From the NCBI GenBank assembly GCA_963605405.1, contig CAVCUP010000009.1, forward strand, positions 1-64,000: a stretch of 64,000 bases of DNA, given 5' to 3'. The notes beneath the pieces were generated by a model. That model saw only the letters and a program-made list of their open reading frames with translations. It made no database searches and had not been told where the DNA came from. This document shows, piece by piece, positions 17,614 through 24,823 of the stretch. The number at the start of each line of letters is the position of its first letter. Position 1 is the stretch's first letter. Source of the DNA: Paratractidigestivibacter sp963605405. Its GTDB lineage: Bacteria > Actinomycetota > Coriobacteriia > Coriobacteriales > Atopobiaceae. The position numbers and the translations under genes are program-made.

Positions 17614-17683
17614 TGTAGTCAGCACGTCCGCCCCATTCTGACCGAGGCTGACTACAGTTATTCAGCTACCGTCCCCATATAAT
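17614..17683 (+). promoter_or_regulatory. Inverted motif plus -10 ahead of the rightward LuxR gene
   Basis: TGTAGTCA (17614-17621) and TGACTACA (17649-17656) are separated by exactly 27 bases; here symmetry extends two more bases inward (GC). After 21 bases comes TATAAT (17678-17683), a perfect -10. No good -35 is present, so the promoter probably needs an activator bound near -40. The same arrangement recurs at 19714-19783. Two further hairpins lie at about 17540-17595, after cysE. Confidence 0.75.
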
Positions 17684-17724
17684 TGAGATGGCGTGAAGAA
17701 GAGAGTTTGATGGTTGGAGGTCCG

Positions 17725-19737
17725 ATGCTCCCCCGTCGGTCTTTCTATGAAATTGCCCAGCGCACATTACTCGCTTTGGCCCCTCTGGCGTTCTCGGCCA
17801 TCGCTTCCATCGTGACACAGAACTGGGTTTTCGTTTCCTGGTCGCATGTGGCCATGGCATTCATAGTCGGCTTCTTTATCCATCGTATGATGACGCCGAA
17901 GCCCACCTCGGCCCGCGGCGAACTCGCTCGACGACGAGTGACATGTGCAGTTATTTCAGCTATCGCCGCACTTGCATCCGGACTAAATGCCATTGGCACA
18001 CGAGCAGCATTCGCAAGCTGGCTCATCGAGATGGGCTGCATAATCACGGCCTTCCTCTCGACCAGACGACCCTCCGCCCCACAACCTGACGGCAAAAACA
18101 AATCTGATAAATCCGGATCCTCCGGCCCAGAGACCTTCGACTTGCCCGCCCTTGTCGTCTATGCGAACGTACTCCTCTTTCGTCTATACATTCGAACATT
18201 CGGCTCAACACAGGGGATACTGGTCTACACCTTACTCGCGCTCGCAATTCCCTCACTGGCCATTTGTCTTTTTGTAGTGGCCGAAATCAAGCAACCGCAC
18301 AGTAATCCCAGCGTGGCCCGCCTTCCATTGCAAAGCACCTCAGGTATCGTCGGACCCGGTCTCGATAAGCTCAGCCCACGGGAGCGCGACGTGGTTGCAT
18401 ATACGCTATCCGGCATGACATCCGCGGAATGCTCAGAAAGCCTTGGCCTGAAGCCCTCGACGGTACGCGAATATCTACGACGGGCCTACAGCAAACTTGG
18501 CCTTGCGAACGTCCAAGAACTAAAGTCGCGCTATTCCCTCGAGAGCACCGGTGACCAAGGGACGGGGCAGAATCGCGCAAGAATCCTAAAAGCTCTCACG
18601 GATGCCCTCCCCCGGATCGCCCTCGTCCTGCTCTTCTCCCCCACAGGCCTTTCTTCGGGAATCTGGGCGGCCGGCGGAAATGACCTTCTCGCCATTTCTA
18701 TCGGATTCATGCTCGGACCGGAAATCGCCTTTGCTATACGCCCTCACACTAGTGAGCAATCAGGCAATGCGTCCCTCGCGGCAATCTCAATAACAAGCCT
18801 TGTTTTACTAATCTTATCTGCACACAGCAACGCTTCGACAATGCTCGTATGGGCGCGAATATGCACCAGGCTGTTGTTGGCCATGGCCCTGTGTTTCCAT
18901 TATGGAGCAGACGTCCGTCAAAGGAGTCACCCCGACACCAACTGTTCAGAGACGTCGTTTTCGATATCGGCACTAATTCTTGGCATAGCGATTGAAGAAC
19001 TGTGGCGCGGTAGTTTTTGGTTCTCCTTTATGCCCGCCGCCCTACTGTTCGTTATTCCCGTCATCGGAACCGCTCTCGTCGCTGGCCTGAAATCGCGGCC
19101 CCAAGAACAACAAAGACGCATGGTTCCCGCAGCGCTAACAATCCTTGCTTGCGTAATCATAAGTAGAGATATCTTCATGGCGACAATCACGCTTTGTGTA
19201 GGACTGACCGCACTGACGATAAACCATATTGATGACCTTGATCTGGCCTCTTTGGCAGACCCAAGCATTCCGTTCCTGCTGGGCATTGGCGTTGTTGCGG
19301 GAATATACGGAGTTAACGTTTTCTCTTGGCTCTTTACCTATGCGAATGACGCGCTCGGAATGTTCGGCACCCAATCTGGGCTCGAAGTCGCGAGCATAGC
19401 TCTTTCGTCTTCCATCTTCCTCGGATCAGGGCTGTTGACTTCAAGAGAGCTGAGTCATCGCGCGCGTAACCAGTCACATAGAGAAATGACCCTCAATGAA
19501 AGTACTGCGATTGAGTACCTCTTGGGACTTGGCCTTCCCGAAATTCAAGCCGCGGTTAGCGTTGACATCGCTCGAGGAATGACCACAAACGAGATTTCAG
19601 AACACCTTAACTACTCACCGATCACTGTTCGAGCAGCACGAAGAGGCGCCTTCGAAAAACTCAACGTTAGGACGGCGAGTGAGCTGCAGTCGAAAATCCA
19701 CGCAGGTATATGCCGTAGTCAGGAAAACGACAAGTAA
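17725..19737 (+). CDS. Membrane-embedded regulator with two LuxR-type HTH domains
   Basis: A protein of about 670 residues built as two repeats of a multispanning membrane block followed by a LuxR/GerE helix-turn-helix. The first block has about six hydrophobic segments. The first HTH is at about 212-272 (LSPRERDVVAYTLSGMTSAECSESLG...TVREYLRRAYSKLG). A second block of about nine segments follows. The second HTH is at about 589-660 (IARGMTTNEISEHLNYSPITVR). Coriobacteriia carry many long membrane LuxR proteins with one C-terminal HTH; two HTHs is unusual. I chose ATG 17725 (GGAGG upstream); 17710 is possible, and earlier ATGs fall inside the -10. The ligand is unknown. It is likely autoregulated and controls the secreted protein gene after it. 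Confidence 0.8.
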   Translation: MLPRRSFYEIAQRTLLALAPLAFSAIASIVTQNWVFVSWSHVAMAFIVGFFIHRMMTPKPTSARGELARRRVTCAVISAIAALASGLNAIGTRAAFASWLIEMGCIITAFLSTRRPSAPQPDGKNKSDKSGSSGPETFDLPALVVYANVLLFRLYIRTFGSTQGILVYTLLALAIPSLAICLFVVAEIKQPHSNPSVARLPLQSTSGIVGPGLDKLSPRERDVVAYTLSGMTSAECSESLGLKPSTVREYLRRAYSKLGLANVQELKSRYSLESTGDQGTGQNRARILKALTDALPRIALVLLFSPTGLSSGIWAAGGNDLLAISIGFMLGPEIAFAIRPHTSEQSGNASLAAISITSLVLLILSAHSNASTMLVWARICTRLLLAMALCFHYGADVRQRSHPDTNCSETSFSISALILGIAIEELWRGSFWFSFMPAALLFVIPVIGTALVAGLKSRPQEQQRRMVPAALTILACVIISRDIFMATITLCVGLTALTINHIDDLDLASLADPSIPFLLGIGVVAGIYGVNVFSWLFTYANDALGMFGTQSGLEVASIALSSSIFLGSGLLTSRELSHRARNQSHREMTLNESTAIEYLLGLGLPEIQAAVSVDIARGMTTNEISEHLNYSPITVRAARRGAFEKLNVRTASELQSKIHAGICRSQENDK

Positions 19738-19783
19738 TCAATCGGCAGTGACTACAGACGCGCAGGCACCTTCTTCTTAGCAT
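19714..19783 (+). promoter_or_regulatory. Second copy of the 27-spaced inverted motif, ahead of the secreted-protein gene
   Basis: CGTAGTCA (19714-19721, inside the end of the LuxR gene) and TGACTACA (19749-19756) again have a 27-base spacer. A -10-like TAGCAT follows 21 bases later at 19778-19783, as at 17678. The shared geometry argues for one regulator acting on both promoters. Confidence 0.7.
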
Positions 19784-19854
19784 TTGGAACAGCGAGATGA
19801 CATGACGAGAGCATGTCGGCTCGAAGACCCGTGTATAACGAAAAGGAGGCCCTC

Positions 19855-20364
19855 ATGAGAACAAACGATGAACCCAAAAGGCTAAGAATACCCGCACGTC
19901 TTCTAATTGTCGCATTGCTCATTTGCGTCACAGCAATCACGCCACTCGTTGCCCGCGCCGCATCCGAAAGCCCCGCAAGTGATGACGCCATGGCAACAAC
20001 CGAAAACTCGCTCGAGTTTCTTGGGACACAAAGGAGGATGCTCAAGACCTTTGTCGACCCTGATGCCGCGCTCGCCAAATTCAAGGAGACCTATCCGGAA
20101 TTCCTTCAGGACGCAAAGGATGCAGGTCTGCCAGAGCTTTCAAAAGACACGGCTTACGCCTACAAGGTGTATTCGATTTCATCTGAAGCAGAGGGCGATA
20201 TCATCGACTTCCTAGACATCTACGAAAACGAAGCCTCTAACGAGGCGCGAACAACTGAAATTAAGACCATTGAAGGCGAGTGCGCGGCGGGAGATTTAAC
20301 CCAAGAGGAGGCAAACGAAAGCGCGTCGACTTTCCTTCCGCTGACTTCCGAGTCAAATTCTTAA
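19855..20364 (+). CDS. Small acidic secreted protein paired with the LuxR regulator
   Basis: A protein of 169 residues I do not recognise. Residues about 1-35 are a signal peptide: basic start, hydrophobic core LLIVALLICVTAIT, and a likely AxA cleavage site before SESPAS. The mature part is strongly acidic and probably mostly helical (DPDAALAKFKETYPEFLQDAKDAG), with a single Cys near the end. It has no membrane anchor. AAGGAGG precedes the start at 19855. It lies 117 bases after the LuxR gene with its own copy of the inverted motif, so co-regulation is likely. A role as exported signal, ligand or effector is speculation. A strong terminator follows. Confidence 0.75.
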   Translation: MRTNDEPKRLRIPARLLIVALLICVTAITPLVARAASESPASDDAMATTENSLEFLGTQRRMLKTFVDPDAALAKFKETYPEFLQDAKDAGLPELSKDTAYAYKVYSISSEAEGDIIDFLDIYENEASNEARTTEIKTIEGECAAGDLTQEEANESASTFLPLTSESNS

Positions 20365-20400
20365 ACATTGTCAAGCGCTAGTTCCCTCGCGCCCCAAATA

Positions 20401-20442
20401 GCCGCCGCCCAGTAATGTGAGGTTACTGGGCGGCGGCTTTTT
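20401..20442 (+). terminator. Intrinsic terminator after the secreted-protein gene
   Basis: A perfect 15-bp stem (GCCGCCGCCCAGTAA / its complement, 20401-20415 and 20423-20437) with a 7-base loop is followed by TTTTT. The right arm resembles the opening of the 41-bp units that follow. Confidence 0.92.
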
Positions 20443-20453
20443 GGGGCTTTCGG

Positions 20454-20576
20454 TTACTGTGAGACGCGGATTCGGGGCTCTCGGGCCTCATGCATTACTG
20501 CGCGGCGAGATTACAGGGCTCGTGAGCCCCGACCGTTGCTGCGCAGCGCGATTCCGGGGCGCATGGCACCGGGGCT
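20454..20576. repeat. Three imperfect 41-bp tandem units
   Basis: Units begin TTACTGTG (20454), TTACTGCG (20495) and TTGCTGCG (20536), exactly 41 bases apart. Each continues with GCG, GATT and GGGGC-like words. The array fills the gap between the terminator and the leftward operon end. No gene is seen in it. Confidence 0.65.
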
Positions 20577-20621
20577 CGCGGCATTTCTTGCCGCCGAGCG
20601 CGACAGTCTTGGCAAGAAGCG

Positions 20622-21140
20622 CTACCCCAGGCGCATGCCCTCGCGACGCTTACCGGTCAGGCGCTCCACGTCGATGCGCCACACATCCACGCGCTCGACG
20701 GCCTCGGGCTGGAACTTGACCGGCGCGCCCGGCGCCATGTGAGCCATGATCGCCGTAAGGCCACGGACCTTCTCCTCAGCGTCGGTCACGCGCGCCGCGC
20801 GGCCGCTCGCCATGATGCTCGCGAACGCATACGAGTACGCGCACGAGAAGTCACCGGAAATCACGCCGCCCTCGACGTCGAGCTCAAGCGCCACCTGCGG
20901 ATCGGCAAGCCAGGCATCGACCTTGCGACCCTCGCTCGCGCAATGCAGCCAGAACGTCCAGCGCGGCTCCGAACCCTCGGCTCCGCCCTCGACCTCGTAG
21001 CCGAAACTCATCGGCACAACGAAGAGGCCTTCCGCGTCATGCGACGCCACGCGGACCGTCTTCGCGGCGTCGACGATGGCGCGCAGCTCCGCAAGATCGC
21101 ATACCTCGCGCTTCGCGCGCCTCATCCCACGATGTTCCAT
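20622..21140 (-). CDS. Pyridoxamine 5'-phosphate oxidase-like flavin-binding protein
   Basis: A split-barrel, FMN-binding protein of 172 residues in the PNPOx-like/NimA group. Visible features are the first strands TVRVASHDAEGLFVVPMSFGYEVE, the WTFWLHCASEGRKVDAW segment typical of this group, and SYAFASIMASGRAARV. The group includes nitroreductase-like and heme-related proteins, so the substrate is open. It is last of a four-gene leftward operon. Its ATG directly follows the TAG of the acetyltransferase gene, so translation is probably coupled. Confidence 0.78.
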   Translation of the reverse strand: MEHRGMRRAKREVCDLAELRAIVDAAKTVRVASHDAEGLFVVPMSFGYEVEGGAEGSEPRWTFWLHCASEGRKVDAWLADPQVALELDVEGGVISGDFSCAYSYAFASIMASGRAARVTDAEEKVRGLTAIMAHMAPGAPVKFQPEAVERVDVWRIDVERLTGKRREGMRLG

Positions 21141-21617
21141 CTAGTCGAGTACCTTCTCCATGCCGATCTTGTACGGCACGAGGCCCATCTTCTCGTAGAA
21201 CTTCTGCGCCCCGGGGTTGCAGCTCCACACGTTGAGCGTCACGTTGTGCGCCCCAAGCCCACGCGCGAACTCAACGACGTGCTGGTAGAGGGCTGTGGCG
21301 ACGCCCTTACCGCGCGCCGCCTCGTCAACGCAGATGTCGTCGATGTAGACCGTGATCACCGGCTGCATGTTGTTCGAGCCGTGGAAGTCCTCGATCACGC
21401 AGAACGCGTGGCCGAGCACGCGCTTCTCCTCGACGGCCACGAACACCGGCCGCGACTCGTCGGTAAGAAGCGCGCAGAGCTCGGCGTCCGAGTACTTGCG
21501 CGCCCCTTTTATAAAGAGGTCCGGGCGGCCATCGGCATGCACGGCACACACCTGGAGCAAGAGGTCCACGAGGCCGGGAACATCCCCCGTGTTCGCGCGA
21601 CGAACATCAAAGCTCAT
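21141..21617 (-). CDS. GNAT-family N-acetyltransferase
   Basis: Acetyl-CoA-dependent transferase of 158 residues. It shows the GNAT core: VFVAVEEKRVLGHAFCVI, then the acceptor strand VITVYIDDICVDEAARGKGVATAL with the pyrophosphate loop RGKGVA, and LNVWSCNPGAQKFYEKMGL at the end. The substrate is unknown. It lies four bases after the ATP-grasp gene and abuts the flavoprotein gene, so it is part of one transcript. A good GGGAG precedes the start. Confidence 0.85.
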   Translation of the reverse strand: MSFDVRRANTGDVPGLVDLLLQVCAVHADGRPDLFIKGARKYSDAELCALLTDESRPVFVAVEEKRVLGHAFCVIEDFHGSNNMQPVITVYIDDICVDEAARGKGVATALYQHVVEFARGLGAHNVTLNVWSCNPGAQKFYEKMGLVPYKIGMEKVLD

Positions 21618-21621
21618 ACGA

Positions 21622-22812
21622 TTACTCCCTTTCCTGCACGTAAGCGACGAACTTGTCGAGCCCGTCTTTGGTCTTGAACCGACCGACGTAGGCAGTGTTG
21701 CCGAGGTCGTCGGAGAGACCGTCCGGCATGCGGTCCACGCTCATAAGGGAGCCGGCGAACTTCTCGGCGACCTCCTCGTGCGAGTGGGCATAGCTGTACT
21801 GATCGCGGCGACTCGCGTGCACGCAGTAGTAGCTCTCGTCACCGGCCACGACGTGGCTCTCGTCGAAGCAGACCATATCGGCCCAGACCTGGTAGACATC
21901 GAGCGAGTGCGCATAGTTCATCATCTCGGGCGTGTAGCCTCCGGGCGGACGCGAGTTGACCTCGAGGCCCACGTAGTCGCCCATGCCGCCGAGCCCGGGC
22001 TTATCCTCGGTGAGGCGGAAGAACTCCATGTGGACGAAGCGGCTCGCGTAGCCGAAGGCCTTGACCGCAGCGCGCCCCATCTCGCGGAGCTTGGGGTCGA
22101 CGCCGGGGAGGGAGTAGTACGAGATGTCGAGCGCGTTCGCGCAGACATCGGCCATCGACGGCGGGAACTCCTCCTGGTTCTCGAAGAGCGGCTCGCCGTG
22201 GGAATCGACGACGGCGTCGTAGGAGCATATCTCGCCGCCGACGAACTCCTCGAGCACGTACGGGGTCTCGCCCTTCTCGGCAAAGACGCGCTGAAGGTCT
22301 TCGTCGTTCTCGACCTTCCAGGCACCGCCGGAGCCCATGCCGACCTCCGGCTTTGCAAAGGTCGGGTAGCCGACCTCGGCCGCGAATGCGCGCGCGGCCT
22401 CAAGCGTCGTCAGCTTGACCTGGCGCGCCACAGGGATGCCGGCCGCACGGTAACAGGGCTTCATTGCAGCCTTGCTCGTCCAGTCGACGAGCTTGGCAGG
22501 ATGCACGCCCGTGGTCACGTTGAAGTCCTCGCGCAGGCGGGCGTCGAGGGGTAGCCAGTACTCGTTGTTCGACTCGATCCAGTCGATCTTTCCGTATTTG
22601 TACGAGAAGAACGCGACGGCTCGGAAGACCATGTCGTAGTCCTCGAGCGAGGGGACCCAGTAGTACTCGGTGAGCACGCCCTTGAGCTCGGGGTGGATCT
22701 GGTCGTAGGGCGTGTCCCCCACGCCGAAGACGGAGGCGCCGTTGCGCGCGAGCGCCTCGCAGAAGTGACGGTACACCTCAGGGAACTGAGGCGAGATGAA
22801 TACGAAGTTCAT
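21622..22812 (-). CDS. ATP-grasp carboxylate-amine/thiol ligase
   Basis: A soluble ligase of 396 residues that should activate a carboxylate as an acyl phosphate and join it to an amine. An N-terminal Rossmann-like preATP-grasp domain (FVFISPQFPEVYRHF) is followed by the ATP-grasp domain: YPTFAKPEVGMGSGGAWKV (nucleotide-binding loop), LEEFVGGEICSYDAVVD and GLEVNSRPPGGYTPEMM (Mg-binding Glu/Asn). It is not a recognised housekeeping ligase. It is second in an operon after an esterase; ATP-grasp/esterase pairs suggest formation or modification of a small peptide-like molecule, which is inference. Confidence 0.82.
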   Translation of the reverse strand: MNFVFISPQFPEVYRHFCEALARNGASVFGVGDTPYDQIHPELKGVLTEYYWVPSLEDYDMVFRAVAFFSYKYGKIDWIESNNEYWLPLDARLREDFNVTTGVHPAKLVDWTSKAAMKPCYRAAGIPVARQVKLTTLEAARAFAAEVGYPTFAKPEVGMGSGGAWKVENDEDLQRVFAEKGETPYVLEEFVGGEICSYDAVVDSHGEPLFENQEEFPPSMADVCANALDISYYSLPGVDPKLREMGRAAVKAFGYASRFVHMEFFRLTEDKPGLGGMGDYVGLEVNSRPPGGYTPEMMNYAHSLDVYQVWADMVCFDESHVVAGDESYYCVHASRRDQYSYAHSHEEVAEKFAGSLMSVDRMPDGLSDDLGNTAYVGRFKTKDGLDKFVAYVQERE

Positions 22813-22848
22813 GGAGCGATTCCTTAGGACACGACGCCGAGAGGCGCT

Positions 22849-24081
22849 TTACTTGGAGCGCCTCTTCGAGGCACGCGGCTTGGACTTGGACTTGATGGTC
22901 GGCTTGATCATGGGCGCCACCTTGTCTGAGGCAGACACCTTTGCCGCGGGCTTCGGGGCGGGGGCGGGCTCTGCCGGCTCGGGCTCGGCAGCGGGCTCGG
23001 CCTCGGCGGCAGGCTCGGCCTCGGCGGCAGGCTCGGGCTCCGGCTCGGCGACCGGCTCGGGCTTGGCAACGGCCTCAGGAACAGCGGCGGGCTCGGGCTC
23101 GGCAACGGGCTCGGGCTCGGCGACCGGCTCAGGCTCGACAGCCGGCTCGGGCTCGGTAACGGGCTCGGCGACCGACTCAGGCTCAGCAACGGCCTCAGGA
23201 GCAGCCGGCTCGGGCTCCGGAGCGGGCTCGGCGGCCGTCTCTGGCTCGGACGCAGCCTCACCCGCGTCCTTCTCGCCGTCCTCGCCGGCGTGCTCGTACT
23301 CGCCGTACGTGCCGGCCTCGACGGACAGGGTCTTCTTCATATCCTGCAGAACGATGGGCAGGAAGTAGCGGATCTGCTTCTTCCACCACGGCCAGTCGTG
23401 GTTGACGTCGGTGCCCCAGAAGTCGCACCACGCGCCGATGCCCAGGCGACGGAAGGCGTCGTCGAGGATATGCTGGGTGCGCACGCCCTCGTCCTCCCAC
23501 GCGCCGCGGCCCACGCACAGCACGAGCTGGCGCTGGTTGTAGATGTCGATGTAGGGATGGTCTTCGGCCATGTTGGGCAGGAAGTCAACCGGAGAGCTCG
23601 CATAGAGCGTCTCGTTCATCCAGCCGTCGAAGAAGTACTTGGCGTCGTACACGCCGGAAAGCGCGATGCAGCCCTGGAAGAGGTCCGGTCGGCGCAGCGC
23701 GAAGATGACGGAGTGCGTAGCTCCCATGCTGCAGCCGGCGAGCAGCGGTCGCTGGGCGCTGCCGGAGAGCTCGTGCACGAGCGGGGCGAGCTCGTCGGCC
23801 ACATAGCGATAGTAGGCCTCGACGAGCTCGGCGCGCTCGCCCTTGTCGCGGTCGGCCGCCGACCAGGACTCCTTATCCACGTTGCTCACGCAGAAGAGCT
23901 GGAGCATGCCGGAGCCCACGTAGTCGTCGATCGTGTCGATAAGGCCGAAGTCCTCCCAGTTCGTGCAGGGCGAGTCCTGCGTCGGGAAGACGATAACGGG
24001 GTACCCGCCCTCGCCGTAGACGATGAGGTCCATGTATCTGTCGAGGTTCTCGCTGTAACGGCTCACGAGCTCACGCTTCAT
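22849..24081 (-). CDS. Alpha/beta-hydrolase esterase with a long Pro/Glu-repeat tail
   Basis: Residues 1 to about 255 are an esterase domain of the S-formylglutathione-hydrolase/COG4947-like type. It has the nucleophile Ser118 in AGCSMGATHS and a probable catalytic His in DVNHDWPWW. Residues about 265-385 are a low-complexity tail of EPEPVA/AEPEPA repeats. The final 20 are Lys/Arg/Ser-rich. No signal peptide is seen, so the protein is likely cytosolic. The Pro/Glu tail resembles a rigid spacer and the basic end may bind nucleic acid or anionic envelope polymers; this is speculative. It is first in the four-gene operon, with AAAGGAG before the start. Confidence 0.8.
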   Translation of the reverse strand: MKRELVSRYSENLDRYMDLIVYGEGGYPVIVFPTQDSPCTNWEDFGLIDTIDDYVGSGMLQLFCVSNVDKESWSAADRDKGERAELVEAYYRYVADELAPLVHELSGSAQRPLLAGCSMGATHSVIFALRRPDLFQGCIALSGVYDAKYFFDGWMNETLYASSPVDFLPNMAEDHPYIDIYNQRQLVLCVGRGAWEDEGVRTQHILDDAFRRLGIGAWCDFWGTDVNHDWPWWKKQIRYFLPIVLQDMKKTLSVEAGTYGEYEHAGEDGEKDAGEAASEPETAAEPAPEPEPAAPEAVAEPESVAEPVTEPEPAVEPEPVAEPEPVAEPEPAAVPEAVAKPEPVAEPEPEPAAEAEPAAEAEPAAEPEPAEPAPAPKPAAKVSASDKVAPMIKPTIKSKSKPRASKRRSK

Positions 24082-24101
24082 AGCGGCTCCTTTCTTCGGA
24101 G

Positions 24102-24725
24102 TTACGTCCCCCTATCGTAGCGCGCCCGCGTTACCGTGGCGTCACGAGGTCGGCGGAAGGCCCCACATGATACGCTAGCTGGGTTAAGCAACAGCCGTCG
24201 CATTTCTATAGAGGCATAGAGGCGGGGGAAGCAGCATCTCCACCCGCCTCTGAGACTGGTTGCCAGACGATAATTCTGTTTTATTAACCAGCTATACATC
24301 GCGATATCAGAGCACTTAATCAGGGTTCCGGCGGAATTGGTAAAGACAAAAAAGTACGTACCAGAGCCAACGTTAGTCCAAGTCGCCTTTGTAAATCCTT
24401 GACGAGAGAAGTTGGCCGTTCCTACTCGTGAGGCACTAAATCGTGACGAACCTCTCCAGAGTTCAACGGTAAAAGAGCCCGCCTTGGTCGACGTACAGGT
24501 CATTTCGATCCCAACGTTGGCGCCATCAAAGGAACGAGGAGTCGTCGAGTAACTGAAAAGCAGGCTTGCCTCGCCCCCATACTACGATCGGCTCGAAATA
24601 CTTTGCGTTTCCTGAACATGAGAAATCACGACAGGAGCGCTCTCAATTTCCGCGGCAAAAGCGGCGCAAGGAAAAAAGGCCATTAGCCCCGCGAGTAGCG
24701 CAGAAAACAAACCAGACTTGTTCAT
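24102..24725 (-). pseudogene. Secreted small protein gene interrupted by an in-frame TAG
   Basis: On the minus strand an ATG at 24725, with AAGGGAG five bases upstream, starts a clear signal peptide (LFSALLAGLMAFFPCAAFA, then AE). Translation stops after 47 residues at TAG 24582-24584. The same frame then continues with a plausible beta-rich mature domain (SLLFSYSTTPRSF, MTCTSTKAGSFTVELW, GSGTYFFVFTNSAG). The natural end is probably near 24290: the hairpin at 24219-24250 and a Cys/Arg-rich tail to 24102 look non-coding. It lies 86 bases after the LuxR gene of 24812-26743. It is most likely a nonsense-inactivated partner of that regulator; a sequencing error is possible. Confidence 0.65.
24219..24250 (-). 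terminator. Hairpin at the end of the LuxR-2/secreted-protein unit
   Basis: An 8-bp GC stem (GAGGCGGG / CCCGCCTC) with a 16-base loop. The T-run is weak, so termination here is only likely. Confidence 0.4.
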
Positions 24726-24779
24726 CTATGCTCCCTTCTCTGAGGCAACCAGCGCACCCATTGTTTCTCATCGAAAGAG

Positions 24780-24823
24780 AGCATGTCTTGTCTTAAGGGA
24801 TATGCAAGTTTCTAAGACATGCT
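24780..24823. promoter_or_regulatory. Inverted repeat at the end of LuxR-2, upstream of the interrupted gene
   Basis: AGCATGTCTT (24780-24789) and AAGACATGCT (24814-24823) are 10-bp perfect inverted arms with a 24-base spacer. The layout resembles the TGTAGTCA-N27 motif of the other module but with different arms. It overlaps the LuxR-2 stop codon and could instead be an RNA hairpin. Confidence 0.4.

Noticed and set aside
17683..17724. The earlier ATG at 17683 as start of LuxR-1
   Set aside because: It overlaps the TATAAT -10 hexamer and has no Shine-Dalgarno; GGAGG supports 17725.
19855..20364. The small secreted protein as an autoinducing peptide precursor
   Set aside because: It is long, acidic, lacks a double-Gly or Cys-rich C-terminal motif, and has no processing or export gene nearby; left as unknown.
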